Source: Alistipes senegalensis
GTDB lineage: Bacteria > Bacillota > Clostridia > Oscillospirales > Ruminococcaceae
Reading direction: 5' to 3'
DNA: 64,000 nucleotides
Assembly: GCA_023665275.1 (NCBI GenBank)
Contig: JAMPEF010000002.1
Span: 1-64,000, forward strand
A model generated the notes under the pieces. That model was not told where the DNA came from. It worked only from the letters and a program-made list of their open reading frames with translations, and did no database searches. The translations under genes were made by a program, and so were the position numbers. Position 1 is the first letter of the stretch. The number at the start of each line of letters is the position of its first letter. Shown piece by piece: positions 24,807 through 33,020 of this stretch.

Positions 24807-26261
24807 TCACATATAAACTGTCGGGTCAATAGAAGTTTCACCTAATATGACCTCAAGTTGTGGAAATTTTTCCTCAATAGTACATCTGATTTCCTCAAGG
24901 ACGATATTTTCAGTATGGAAGTGTCCGCAATCAAAAAGCGTAATATGTCGATTATTGGCGTCAATCCAAACATCGTGCTTGACGTCTCCGGTAATGAACG
25001 CATCGCACTTTTTTGAAATTGCAAGGTCAAGCATAGAGCCTCCCGAACCTGAACAGAATGCAAATCGCTTTACCTTATGTGAGCCATAACGGTTCATACG
25101 GACATACGGACAGCCGAAAATACCCTTTAAAATCTGTCCGAACTTGTCAACCGGTGTACGTTCCTTCAGTTCACAAATCCAGCCTAAATTATTTCCGTTG
25201 CCACAATCCTCGAAAATTTCAGGTTCATTCTCAAATTCAAGGTGTTCAGAAAGTTTCCGCAATATAACGCCGTTAGTTCCGCCCTTGGAAATATCAAGAT
25301 TTGTATGCATACAGATTGCCGCAATATCACTGTAAATAAGTCTGAAAACCGGATTTTTCCGGTTTATTTTCTTCAGCGGTCTGAAAATAACAGGGTGATG
25401 CGAAATCATTAATTCCGCCCCTTTGCATTCGGCTTCATATATTGATGGTATAGTTATATCAAGTGTAAGCATTATCTTACTGCATTCCATATCATAATTT
25501 TCAACTAACAGACCCGAATTATCCCATTCCTCCTGAATATCCACCGGATATACTTCATTAAGATAATTATAAACGTCATTTATGCTGACTTTATCAATGC
25601 CGTTTTCAAGTTTATATGCAAGTGCTGAAAAATGCACCGATTCTGAACGCATACCACCGTTTTCAAGTGCTGAACCTACTTTCCGTAAACGTGATGCCTC
25701 GTTGCTTATATATCGTTTAGCAAGCGGGTCATCTTCGCTGAAAAATCCTGCAAGTGCTTCTGTTTCCGTAAGTCGCTGAAATTGCCCGCTCCATTCGGCG
25801 CACATTATAACATAAAGTTTATCACCGTCTTCTGCTATTTTTTCGGAAGTAATGGCAAAATTGCTGTCATATAGCCATTTTCTGAGAACTTCCGATTTTG
25901 TCATAGGCTGGAGAATAAGTCTGATTTTACTTTCTGCAAGTGCCGTACATTTATGGAGAATTTCAACAATAGTCTCACCACCCATGCCAGCAATGACTAT
26001 ATCGGAAACGTTATCAAGCGGAATATTTTCAAGACCATCTGAACGGATAAGGTCAATTTTATCGGTCAGATTATTTTTTTCAACAGTACGCTGTGCCGCA
26101 CCTAAAGGGCTTACGTTTATATCGGAAGCTATTACTTTTTCACATTTTCCGCTGAGAATAAGTTCAGTGGCAAGATAGGCGTGGTCAGTTCCGACATCGC
26201 ATACAATACCCTTTCCGCTGACCATATCCGCACAAGTCTGCAATCTGTTATCAAGCATTTT
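24807..26261 (-). CDS. trmK: Fused TrmK (tRNA m1A22 methyltransferase) and Nif3/YqfO-like protein
   Basis: One uninterrupted 484-residue frame joins two proteins that are neighbouring genes (yqfN, yqfO) in Bacillus. Residues 1-225 are TrmK, which methylates N1 of A22 in tRNA: LDNRLQTCADMV, VCDVGTDHAYLATELI (SAM site), IVIAGMGGETI and LILQPM. Residues about 228-484 are a Nif3 family member: VYPVDIQEEWDNSGLLV, ELMISHHPVIF (metal-binding histidines), CMHTNLDIS, FAFCSGSGGSMLD and FDCGHFHTE. The Nif3 part is the short form lacking the middle PII-like insert. ATG 26261 has AGAGGTG ahead; an ORF extension upstream to 26501 runs over a terminator and the DUF1858 gene and is not real. Confidence 0.93.
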   Translation of the reverse strand, partial: KMLDNRLQTCADMVSGKGIVCDVGTDHAYLATELILSGKCEKVIASDINVSPLGAAQRTVEKNNLTDKIDLIRSDGLENIPLDNVSDIVIAGMGGETIVEILHKCTALAESKIRLILQPMTKSEVLRKWLYDSNFAITSEKIAEDGDKLYVIMCAEWSGQFQRLTETEALAGFFSEDDPLAKRYISNEASRLRKVGSALENGGMRSESVHFSALAYKLENGIDKVSINDVYNYLNEVYPVDIQEEWDNSGLLVENYDMECSKIMLTLDITIPSIYEAECKGAELMISHHPVIFRPLKKINRKNPVFRLIYSDIAAICMHTNLDISKGGTNGVILRKLSEHLEFENEPEIFEDCGNGNNLGWICELKERTPVDKFGQILKGIFGCPYVRMNRYGSHKVKRFAFCSGSGGSMLDLAISKKCDAFITGDVKHDVWIDANNRHITLFDCGHFHTENIVLEEIRCTIEEKFPQLEVILGETSIDPTVYM

Positions 26262-26283
26262 TACACCTCTTTTAAATTTATAA

Positions 26284-26317
26284 ATACAAAAATACAGGCG
26301 TGCCGGTGACACGCCTG
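26284..26317 (-). terminator. Hairpin with T-tract between DUF1858 gene and trmK-nif3
   Basis: On the minus strand CAGGCGTG pairs with CACGCCTG (8 bp, 7-base loop) and is followed by TATTTTTGTATTT. It should stop at least part of the transcription from the DUF1858 gene; the trmK start lies only 34 bases beyond the stem and I find no separate promoter, so partial read-through seems likely. Confidence 0.8.
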
Positions 26318-26325
26318 AATATACT

Positions 26326-26529
26326 TTACTGTTTTGCAGAAAAATGAGCGTTGAGCTTTTCCACAAGTGCGTCTGCGTCAGTTCCGTGAACCGCACACGC
26401 CTCCTCGATTGATTCTCCCCTTGATGCCGGACAGCCAAGACAATGCATACCGATTTCAAGGAAATAAGGAGCAACTTCAAAATCTGCATCAAGAATATCA
26501 CCTATAATGGTATCTTTAGTAATCTGCAT
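26326..26529 (-). CDS. DUF1858 small Cys-containing protein
   Basis: A 67-residue protein of the DUF1858 family, whose members occur alone or fused to hybrid-cluster or redox proteins. The core is IGDILDADFEVAPYFLEIGMHCLGCPASRGESIEEA, with the CLGC pair followed by a third Cys in ACAVHG, all typical. The fold is a small helical domain and the Cys residues may bind a metal or act in redox chemistry; function is not established. The start at 26529 has AAAGGAAG upstream; an ATG at 26547 lies before that site. Confidence 0.9.
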   Translation of the reverse strand: MQITKDTIIGDILDADFEVAPYFLEIGMHCLGCPASRGESIEEACAVHGTDADALVEKLNAHFSAKQ

Positions 26530-26570
26530 GAAAAAACTTCCTTTCATTTATTTTTAAATTTTATAACAAA

Positions 26571-26888
26571 TCAGCTTAAATCATAAGTTGTATATCCATA
26601 AACAGATATATATTTCTGCATAGCATGAAATGATTTTCTGTTTTTTGATTCGGAAAAAATTCCCTTATAATCAAAAATCAGTCTTATATGATTACTGCTG
26701 GTATAAAATTCAAAGTACGGCGGATTTAAGGATATATTCCGTTCACCGATACAATTAATACTGCTGTTTTTATATTCCTCGTGAAAATTTCCGGCACATT
26801 CCTGAAAAGATATATCAATATCTCCGGAAAGCAAAATACCCGTTTCACTTATACTTACAACATCAGTTATTGATTTTATAGTTATCAT
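26571..26888 (-). CDS. Unknown small protein, 105 aa
   Basis: I do not recognise it. The sequence starts MITIKSITDVVSISETGILLSGDIDISF and reads as a beta-rich domain, with an aromatic C-terminal half. No signal peptide or membrane segment. No ribosome-binding site precedes the ATG at 26888, and the gene starts just after a hairpin at 26908-26943, so the start is uncertain. It lies between the zinc-ribbon and DUF1858 genes on the same strand. Confidence 0.5.
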   Translation of the reverse strand: MITIKSITDVVSISETGILLSGDIDISFQECAGNFHEEYKNSSINCIGERNISLNPPYFEFYTSSNHIRLIFDYKGIFSESKNRKSFHAMQKYISVYGYTTYDLS

Positions 26889-26907
26889 AAAAAGAAATTC
26901 ATGGTAA

Positions 26908-26943
26908 ATCCGCAGTACAGTTATGACTGTACCACGGACTTCT
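26908..26943 (-). other. Long imperfect hairpin after the zinc-ribbon gene
   Basis: On the minus strand AAGTCCG and CGGATTT (one G-U pair) flank a symmetric TG/TG internal loop and the perfect inner stem GTACAGT-CATA-ACTGTAC. It lies 7 bases after the stop of the zinc-ribbon gene. There is no T-tract, so it may protect the mRNA 3' end or be a protein site rather than a terminator. Confidence 0.6.
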
Positions 26944-26950
26944 GATTAAA

Positions 26951-27226
26951 TCAAGCCTCGTTCATTTTAGCGTAACATTCGCTGCAATAAACAGCTCTAC
27001 CCTCCTTGGGTTCAAAAGGAACTCTTGCCTCCTTGCCGCATGATGCGCAAACGGCAGAGTACGTAACTCTTTCAGGTCTTCCAGCGTTCTTTCTTGCGTC
27101 ACGACATGGCTTGCATCTCTGGGGTTCGTTCACGAAACCTTTTTCAGCGAAAAATTCCTGTTCGCCTGCTGAGAATGTAAATTCTTTTCCACATTCCTTG
27201 CAGACTAATGTCTTGTCTTCGTACAT
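26951..27226 (-). CDS. Double zinc-ribbon protein
   Basis: A 91-residue protein with four CxxC pairs: CKEC and CKPC near the N-terminus, CASC and CSEC near the C-terminus, giving two four-Cys zinc sites. FTFSAGEQEFFAEKGFVNEPQRC between the first two pairs is the signature of a small zinc-ribbon family common in Clostridia. The function is unknown; RNA or DNA binding is possible. GAGGT lies 8 bases before the ATG. The 200 bases upstream look like a structured RNA (27240-27440) that would form its leader. Confidence 0.88.
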   Translation of the reverse strand: MYEDKTLVCKECGKEFTFSAGEQEFFAEKGFVNEPQRCKPCRDARKNAGRPERVTYSAVCASCGKEARVPFEPKEGRAVYCSECYAKMNEA

Positions 27227-27239
27227 GGTTTAGTACCTC

Positions 27240-27440
27240 ACTTAAAAATTTTTTTGACACACTTCCCACATATGCGGGCTTAACTCCGGTTGTCCGGCGG
27301 TGTTTCAGGTTTAATTTCATGCTGAACGTCCGAGAACTACAAACAGTATAGATGAGGATAACCTGACTTAAATCCTTTTTTACGGCGGAAACCCACCGTA
27401 TATCATATATAAGCCTTTGCCGGTGGCATCGGCATAATAT
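27240..27440 (-). ncRNA. Candidate structured RNA or long leader upstream of the zinc-ribbon gene
   Basis: The gap between the DivIVA-like and zinc-ribbon genes folds best on the minus strand. Hairpins: 27382-27399 (ACGGTGG-GTTT-CCGCCGT, one U-G pair), 27337-27351 (CTATA-CTGTT-TGTAG, one U-G), 27265-27278 (CCCGC-ATAT-GTGGG, one G-U) and 27286-27297 (CCGG-ACAA-CCGG). TCAGGTT (27366-27360) and AACCTGA (27311-27305) close a multi-branched central part. In three hairpins the plus-strand version would have an A-C mismatch, which argues for minus-strand transcription. No terminator separates it from the gene, so it may be a cis-acting leader. I cannot match it to a named RNA family by eye. Confidence 0.5.
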
Positions 27441-27441
27441 A

Positions 27442-29010
27442 TCATTCGCCTATGTTGTTGGGGTCTGCCTCGATAGCGGCGAGAAGGTCTGCCATATCGT
27501 TTCCAAGATTCATAACAGGCTTTTTCGGCTGTGACTTAGGCTGTGCGACAGTCGGCGCCGGAGCTGGAGTTTCAGGCTTTACGCTGAAAGACTTCATAAT
27601 ATCATCCATGCCGTCCATACTTGCAAGAGTTGGTTTTTTCGACTGTGGTTGTGGTTGAGCCTTAGGCTGTACCGGAACGGGTGCAGGAGCTGGTTTTATA
27701 TTATTTGCAGGTTTTGCGGAATTATTCAATTTTACCGGTTCAGGTTTTGCAGGAGCTTTTGCAAAAGCCGGAGCAGGTGCAGGGATTGAAGCGGGAGCAG
27801 GAGTTTTTATTTTTTCAGCGTTTTTCTTTACGTCATCCATATTTACTGCTGGAGCTTCCATTTTCTTTATGTCCTGAGAGGCGTTCACGTCAACTGATTT
27901 GCGAGCGTCGCTTACAGTAGACTTTGCCTCATCAAAACGCTTGCTTATTTCGCCGAATTTAACGGAAAGGCTGTCAATTTCGCTAAGAAGTGATTTACGT
28001 ATATCAGCGGACATCTTATTTACTGTATCGGCGTGTGCGTTAGCCTCTTCAATAGTAGTCTTAGCCTTTTTGTTGGCGTCATTTATACAGGATTCAGCAG
28101 TAGCGTTTGCGGCGGAAACAGTTTTTTCAGCCTCTGCCTTAGCTTCGCTGATGAGTTTATCTGCCTCTGCCTTAGCATCACTTGTAAGTTTTTCTGCTTC
28201 TTCTCTGGCGTCTTTTGTAAGTCTTTCGACTTCGCCTTTTATACCGCCGGTGAGTTTATCGGCTTCGTCCTGTGCGGCTTTAGTAATGCTGTCAGCGAGC
28301 ATCTGTGCTTGTGCGAGTATTCCTGACGGAGTGCTTGCCATAGTCTTATTATTGAGTTCTTCAATTTCCTTGTCTTTCTTGGCGAGTTCGCTTTTCATAC
28401 CGGAAATTTCAGCGTCTTTCTTAGCGATTGTTTCAGCGTTTGCCTTGATAAGCTGTGACATTTTAGCGTCTTTCATAGCTGATTCTTTGGTTTTTTCTTC
28501 AACTGCCTTTGTGCGTGCGGCAAGTTCATTTGACATTTTAGCCAAATCCTGTTTAACCTTGGCAAGTTCAGCATTGTTATTGTTTGCAGCTGGCTGAGAT
28601 GTCGGGGCATTCTTTGCGGCTGCCTGAGCCGTTTTAAGCTGATTTTTAAGGTTTTCGATTTCTTTTTTTGCGTTATCAAGTTCAGCATTATTTACTGGAG
28701 CAACAGCGCCGACCGGAACGGGTTTACCAGCCTGTAACTTGGAAATAGTCTCCTTGGCGTTTTCGAGTTCCTTTCTGGTATTTCTGAGGTCAGCATTTGA
28801 CTTGTTAAGTTTTTCCTGTAAATTTTCAATCTGATTTTTATATCTTCTTACTTCGTCCTCGTTTGAATTAGACGCACCTTTTTTAAGTGTTTCGTTTTCT
28901 TCCTGAATTGCAATTATTTTTGAGTTAAGCTCATCAAGATACTGCATAACGTCTTCTTTAACGAATCCGTTACCGATTTTGGTAGTTCTCAACACAGTGG
29001 TATCGCTCAT
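27442..29010 (-). CDS. DivIVA-like coiled-coil protein with long repeats and Pro/Ala-rich tail
   Basis: A 522-residue cytoplasmic protein. Residues about 5-60 resemble the DivIVA N-terminal domain (TTKIGNGFVKEDVMQYLDELN), which binds curved membrane at septa and poles. Coiled coil covers about 25-110 and 140-225, and 225-350 consists of 11-residue amphipathic units of the DAREEAEKL / AKAEADKL type. A disordered tail rich in Pro, Ala and Lys (about 375-495) ends in a short acidic helix, NDMADLLAAIEAD. Standard DivIVA is about 160-250 residues, so this is much longer. It follows ftsZ but has its own promoter (29148-29176), and ftsZ ends in a terminator. A division-site scaffold role is likely by context. 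Confidence 0.8.
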   Translation of the reverse strand: MSDTTVLRTTKIGNGFVKEDVMQYLDELNSKIIAIQEENETLKKGASNSNEDEVRRYKNQIENLQEKLNKSNADLRNTRKELENAKETISKLQAGKPVPVGAVAPVNNAELDNAKKEIENLKNQLKTAQAAAKNAPTSQPAANNNNAELAKVKQDLAKMSNELAARTKAVEEKTKESAMKDAKMSQLIKANAETIAKKDAEISGMKSELAKKDKEIEELNNKTMASTPSGILAQAQMLADSITKAAQDEADKLTGGIKGEVERLTKDAREEAEKLTSDAKAEADKLISEAKAEAEKTVSAANATAESCINDANKKAKTTIEEANAHADTVNKMSADIRKSLLSEIDSLSVKFGEISKRFDEAKSTVSDARKSVDVNASQDIKKMEAPAVNMDDVKKNAEKIKTPAPASIPAPAPAFAKAPAKPEPVKLNNSAKPANNIKPAPAPVPVQPKAQPQPQSKKPTLASMDGMDDIMKSFSVKPETPAPAPTVAQPKSQPKKPVMNLGNDMADLLAAIEADPNNIGE

Positions 29011-29147
29011 AACAATTAACTCCGTTCTCCGCCGTTAACGACGGTAAATAATATTTTACCTGTAAAAACAGTTAATTAATTTATAAAAACTCCCTTTAAA
29101 CATCACAGATTATTCTTTATAATCTGCAACATAATACCATTGTATAA

Positions 29148-29176
29148 ATTATATCACATCTTTAAAAATAATTCAA
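29148..29176 (-). promoter_or_regulatory. Promoter of the DivIVA-like gene
   Basis: On the minus strand TTGAAT (29171-29176), a 17-base spacer and TATAAT (29148-29153). The roughly 130-base leader contains a hairpin, CAGATTAT-AAAGA-ATAATCTG (29105-29125), of unknown purpose. Confidence 0.75.
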
Positions 29177-29230
29177 TTATTTAAATGTACAAAATTTATG
29201 TTGATTTTAGTGCAATTTACCCATAAAATT

Positions 29231-29265
29231 AAAAAAATTGCAGTCTCCTGTAAAAAGGAGACTGC
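29231..29265 (-). terminator. Intrinsic terminator after ftsZ
   Basis: On the minus strand GCAGTCTCC pairs with GGAGACTGC (9 bp) and is followed by AATTTTTTT. It ends the dcw transcript 10 bases after the ftsZ stop. Confidence 0.92.
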
Positions 29266-29275
29266 TTTTAATAAC

Positions 29276-30472
29276 TCAGCTTCCGAGCATTTTTAAAATT
29301 TCGCCTATATCTACATCATCGCCGCCGTTTGACTTCGGAGTATTGCCACCCATACCGAGACCGTCAATAAGGGGGTTATTATACTGCATTACGTTCTCTT
29401 TCGGAACTGGCGGTGGCGGAACTGGTGCTGTCTGTACCGGCTGTGGTGCTGGCTGAACAGGCTGTACCGGTTCTTCCTTAATCGGTTCTTCCTCCGGAAC
29501 GTCATAACCGTCTATGCCGTCAAAACCTGCGGCAATAACAGTTATTGACATTTCGTCCTGCATATCTTCCTTAAAAGCCGTACCAAAAATAAATTCAACG
29601 CCCTCAGCGGCAGTATCAGTAATCATTTTTGTAGCTGCATCAACGTCAGAAGAAAGAATATCTTCAGACATTGCTATATTTATAAGAAGTCTTTTAGCTC
29701 CGGAAATGGAAGTTTCAAGAAGAGGGCTGGAAATAACTGCCATAGCGGCGTCCCGTGCCTTATCCTTTCCCGAACCATGTCCGATAGCCATATGGGCATA
29801 GCCTGCACCCTTCATTATAGTTGAAACGTCTGCAAAGTCAAGGTTTATGTAACCTTCCTCAACAATAAGGTCAGAAATACTTTTAACACCTGTCTTTAAA
29901 ACGTCATCTGAAAGTGCAAATGACTGCAACATAGTAAGCGGTTTATCAAGACCGACAAGAAGTTTTTCATTAGGGATAACTATAAGCGAATCGACGTACT
30001 TTTTAAGTTCTGCTATACCTCTTTCAGCCTGTGCCATTTTCTGTTCTCTTTCAAAGAGGAACGGTTTTGTAACTACAGCGACTGTAAGTATATCCATTTC
30101 CTTAGCGATTTTAGCAACAACAGGAGCTGCACCCGTACCAGTACCGCCGCCCATACCGGCAGTAATGAAAATCATATCTGCGCCCTTAAGATGAGTTTCT
30201 ATTTCGTCACGGTTTTCTTCAGCACTGCGCTGACCAATTTCGGGTTTATTTCCTGCACCTCTGCCCTTAGTAAGTTTTGCGCCTATAGGTATTCTGGTGG
30301 TAGCCTTTGACTTATTAAGTGCCTTTGCGTCGGTATTGATTGCAATATATTCTATATTATTAACACCTGAATCAACCATACAATTGACAGCATTTCCACC
30401 GCCGCCGCCTACACCAATTACTTTGATGTTAACATCGGGTTCAAGTGTTTCCTCGTAATTGAAATCTGACAT
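29276..30472 (-). CDS. ftsZ: Cell division protein FtsZ
   Basis: The tubulin-like GTPase that forms the division ring. The 398-residue protein has the nucleotide loop [10 protein letters not shown], the tubulin signature GGGTGTG in [13 protein letters not shown], the GTPase T7 loop NLDFADV and the usual C-terminal domain to about residue 320. The linker is Pro/Gln-rich (about 325-370). The very C-terminus, [15 protein letters not shown], lacks the canonical D-[IV]-P-x-[FW]-[LI]-R peptide that binds FtsA, ZipA or SepF in most bacteria. AGGAGGAG lies 6 bases before the ATG. It has its own promoter at 30540-30568 besides any read-through from ftsQ. Confidence 0.98.
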   Translation of the reverse strand: MSDFNYEETLEPDVNIKVIGVGGGGGNAVNCMVDSGVNNIEYIAINTDAKALNKSKATTRIPIGAKLTKGRGAGNKPEIGQRSAEENRDEIETHLKGADMIFITAGMGGGTGTGAAPVVAKIAKEMDILTVAVVTKPFLFEREQKMAQAERGIAELKKYVDSLIVIPNEKLLVGLDKPLTMLQSFALSDDVLKTGVKSISDLIVEEGYINLDFADVSTIMKGAGYAHMAIGHGSGKDKARDAAMAVISSPLLETSISGAKRLLINIAMSEDILSSDVDAATKMITDTAAEGVEFIFGTAFKEDMQDEMSITVIAAGFDGIDGYDVPEEEPIKEEPVQPVQPAPQPVQTAPVPPPPVPKENVMQYNNPLIDGLGMGGNTPKSNGGDDVDIGEILKMLGS

Positions 30473-30539
30473 TTAAACTCCTCCTATTGCATTATCCTGA
30501 ATTTTACATCAAGACAGATTACACACTAATACAATTATT

Positions 30540-30568
30540 ATTTTACCATAATATCATCTTTTTTGCAA
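30540..30568 (-). promoter_or_regulatory. Promoter of ftsZ
   Basis: On the minus strand TTGCAA (30563-30568), a 17-base spacer and TAAAAT (30540-30545), about 68 bases before the ftsZ start, in the gap after ftsQ. Confidence 0.65.
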
Positions 30569-30649
30569 GTCCCCTAAAAAGATTTTTTATTTTCAGCAAA
30601 TACGACAATAAAACAGTTATTTTATCAAATTAATTTGTATATTTTCACA

Positions 30650-31693
30650 TCACCAGCCGTCATTGCCCCAGTTGAATCCATCATCATAGTAATCATAATT
30701 ATAATCATCGCCGGTATAGTCATATGTATTATTGCCAGATGCCACGGCGTTGTTTTCGTTTGCCCTTGAATTGAACTCGCTGAAAATAGCTTCCTGCTCC
30801 GGATTGACTTCATCTTTTATTTCCGGAGTTATAGTGTTTCCCTGTGAATCGGTAGGTAATTGCTGTTCACTGCCCGCAAGTCCAGCCGGTTCGCTGCTTG
30901 TCCGGAAAGTACACTGATTTGAACCAACCATAGTAAGATAACCTTTTTTTCCGTTTATAGTACCATCACGCATGACGGTATCAGCCAGCTTCAATTTATA
31001 TTCAGCCTCGTTCCAGTTACCCATTTTAAAGACAGTTCCGTTGCTGTAACTTATCACTATTGAAAATTCGTCAGTTATATCAATTCCGGATATTCCGCTA
31101 TTTTCGGAAACGCTTGCCATAAGTTCCGTAAGAGCTTCGTTTTTGTGTTCGGTAGCGGCGGAAAGCTGTTGACCTGCTTCAACAGTAACCGGCTGTATAC
31201 CCGATATAGTCGGCAGACCGTCTGTTATAAAATTATTTCTTTCAAGGATTTTACCCAACTTGCTGACAACAAGGACACCGCCGTTATACTCCACATTGAA
31301 AGACGGCACACAGTAAGCCACTTTTATTTCAAGAGTTGACGGGAAATCTCTGTGTACCTCAGCGGTTTCAACAAAAAGTACATCTTCAAGTATTTTTTCC
31401 GCACTTTTTTCAGTATTCACACGCAAAAGATTATCCCCTATGCTTATGCCGGAGGCGTCAGCGACCCTGTTTCCCTTGCTGTTTGCCTCCTCTTCAGATT
31501 CGCTGTCTTCACCAGAAAGGACAACAACAACCATATCTTCTATATTAAACAAAAACGTATAACTCATCGCCATAAATGCCACAAGAGCAATTGCAAGTAC
31601 AGCGGCGGCATATATATTCATACTCCGCCGCCTGCGCCTCATACGTTTTCCGCTGTTTGCACGGTCAATGTTAGTTTTCTCAACATCTTTCAT
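30650..31693 (-). CDS. ftsQ: Cell division protein FtsQ/DivIB with Asp/Asn/Tyr-rich tail
   Basis: A 347-residue single-pass membrane protein that joins FtsL and DivIC in the divisome. A basic cytoplasmic start (GKRMRRRRRSMN) precedes one transmembrane helix (about 28-50), then an acidic linker, the POTRA domain (about 82-155; LLRVNTEKSAEKILEDV, AEVHRDFPSTLEIKVAY) and the beta domain (to about 265). The last ~30 residues, outside the cell, are extraordinarily rich in Asp, Asn, Tyr and Gly (YDYTGDDYNYDYYDDGFNWG). It follows murA after 15 bases with GGAG upstream. Confidence 0.92.
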   Translation of the reverse strand: MKDVEKTNIDRANSGKRMRRRRRSMNIYAAAVLAIALVAFMAMSYTFLFNIEDMVVVVLSGEDSESEEEANSKGNRVADASGISIGDNLLRVNTEKSAEKILEDVLFVETAEVHRDFPSTLEIKVAYCVPSFNVEYNGGVLVVSKLGKILERNNFITDGLPTISGIQPVTVEAGQQLSAATEHKNEALTELMASVSENSGISGIDITDEFSIVISYSNGTVFKMGNWNEAEYKLKLADTVMRDGTINGKKGYLTMVGSNQCTFRTSSEPAGLAGSEQQLPTDSQGNTITPEIKDEVNPEQEAIFSEFNSRANENNAVASGNNTYDYTGDDYNYDYYDDGFNWGNDGW

Positions 31694-31708
31694 ATTATCT
31701 CCATAGTT

Positions 31709-32968
31709 TCAGACCCTGCGGATATCGCCGCCGAGAAGTCTGACAACATCTTCTATTTTTTCATAACCTCTGTCTATATGGTGTATTCCGGATATTTCGG
31801 AAGTACCCTCCGCCGACAGTGCGGCATTAACCATAGCTGCTCCGCCCCGCAAGTCAGTTGCCTGAATTTCAGCGCCGTGCAGTCCGGAAACGCCCTTTAT
31901 AACTGCTACCTTGCCAAGTACCTGAATATCAGCACCCATCTTGACGAGTGCACCCGTATGCCTGTACCGGCAGTCAAAAATATTTTCTTCAAAAACGCTT
32001 GTTCCGTCAGCGGTAACAAGCGCCGACATAAGCACTGCCTGTGCGTCCGTCGGAAATCCAGGGTGTGGCATTGTACGTATTCTACCCCTTAAGGCTTTAA
32101 GACGTGAACCACTCCTCAGATAAATTCTGTTTTCATGTGTAGTTATATTACAGCCGGTTTGCTCAAGGACTGAAATAAAAGGCTCTGTTTCAGAAACACA
32201 CGCATTTGTAAGTATTATTTCGCCACCTGTTGCGGCTGTCATGGCAAGATAAGTAGCGCCGGCTATTCTGTCGGGCATTATCTGATATTCACAGCCATGA
32301 AGTTTATTTTTTCCCTTTATGACAATACGGCTTTCACCGTCGCCGGCAATTTCCGCACCGCAAGCCCTCAGGAATCCGCATAAATCACAGATTTCAGGTT
32401 CACGGGCGGCATTGTTTATGATTGTCTCACCGTCGGCGGTGACGGCACAAAGTATAATATTTTCAGTTGCTCCCACAGACGGAAACGGCAAGGAAATTTT
32501 AGCACCATGTGCCTTTCCTGACGGCGCACGACAGATTATTTTTCCGTAACTTTCTTTTACATCAACGCCCATTTTCTGCATTGCCGAAATGTGCATATCT
32601 ATCGGACGTGAACCGAGTTCACAACCACCGGGCATACTGACAGTACATTCACCTGCTCTGCCGAGTACAGCACCCATGAAAATTATTGAAGAACGCATTT
32701 CCCGCATAAGTTTTTCAGGAATTTCAGTCATATTTATGTCAGCAGAGTTTATCACTGCTGTATTTTGCGAAAATCTGCACCGACAACCAAGATTATTAAG
32801 TATTCTTGCCGCCGCATATATGTCTGTAAGTTCCGGACAATTATTAAGTACACATTCACCACCGCATAGAACAGTCGCCGCCATAATAGGTAAACTGCTA
32901 TTCTTGCTGCCCTGTAATTTTATTTCCCCTCTGAGACGTTTTCCGCCGTTTATTATCAGTTTCTGCAT
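31709..32968 (-). CDS. murA: UDP-N-acetylglucosamine 1-carboxyvinyltransferase MurA
   Basis: The 419-residue enzyme transfers enolpyruvate from PEP to UDP-GlcNAc, the first committed step of peptidoglycan synthesis. The start INGGKRLRGEIKLQGSKNSS has the Lys-Asn active-site pair, and the loop MPGGCELGSRPIDMH contains the catalytic Cys that fosfomycin alkylates. The EPSP-synthase-like double domain is complete to GYEKIEDVVRLLGGDIRRV. GAGGTGG lies 4 bases before the ATG. The placement between murG and ftsQ is the same as in several Clostridia. Firmicutes often have two MurA proteins; whether a second exists is not visible here. Confidence 0.97.
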   Translation of the reverse strand: MQKLIINGGKRLRGEIKLQGSKNSSLPIMAATVLCGGECVLNNCPELTDIYAAARILNNLGCRCRFSQNTAVINSADINMTEIPEKLMREMRSSIIFMGAVLGRAGECTVSMPGGCELGSRPIDMHISAMQKMGVDVKESYGKIICRAPSGKAHGAKISLPFPSVGATENIILCAVTADGETIINNAAREPEICDLCGFLRACGAEIAGDGESRIVIKGKNKLHGCEYQIMPDRIAGATYLAMTAATGGEIILTNACVSETEPFISVLEQTGCNITTHENRIYLRSGSRLKALRGRIRTMPHPGFPTDAQAVLMSALVTADGTSVFEENIFDCRYRHTGALVKMGADIQVLGKVAVIKGVSGLHGAEIQATDLRGGAAMVNAALSAEGTSEISGIHHIDRGYEKIEDVVRLLGGDIRRV

Positions 32969-33020
32969 TATACCACCTCACAGCACTTTTCTGTATATTA
33001 TGCTGTAAAGCGTTTTTTTG

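Noticed and set aside
24810-26501. 564-codon version of the TrmK-Nif3 gene starting at 26501
   Set aside because: The extra N-terminal part crosses the DUF1858 gene and a terminator; ATG 26261 has a proper ribosome-binding site and the family N-terminus.
27240-27440. Identification as 6S RNA, SRP RNA or tmRNA
   Set aside because: I do not see the 6S central bubble with closing stem, the SRP tetraloop domain, or a tmRNA tag frame, so I left the family open.
27899-28597. Plus-strand ORF of 232 codons rich in Ser/Ala/Leu
   Set aside because: It is antisense to the repeat region of the DivIVA-like gene; the biased repeats keep the opposite frame open. No ribosome-binding site.
31352-32092. Plus-strand ORF of 246 codons
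   Set aside because: It overlaps murA and ftsQ in antisense and has no family features.
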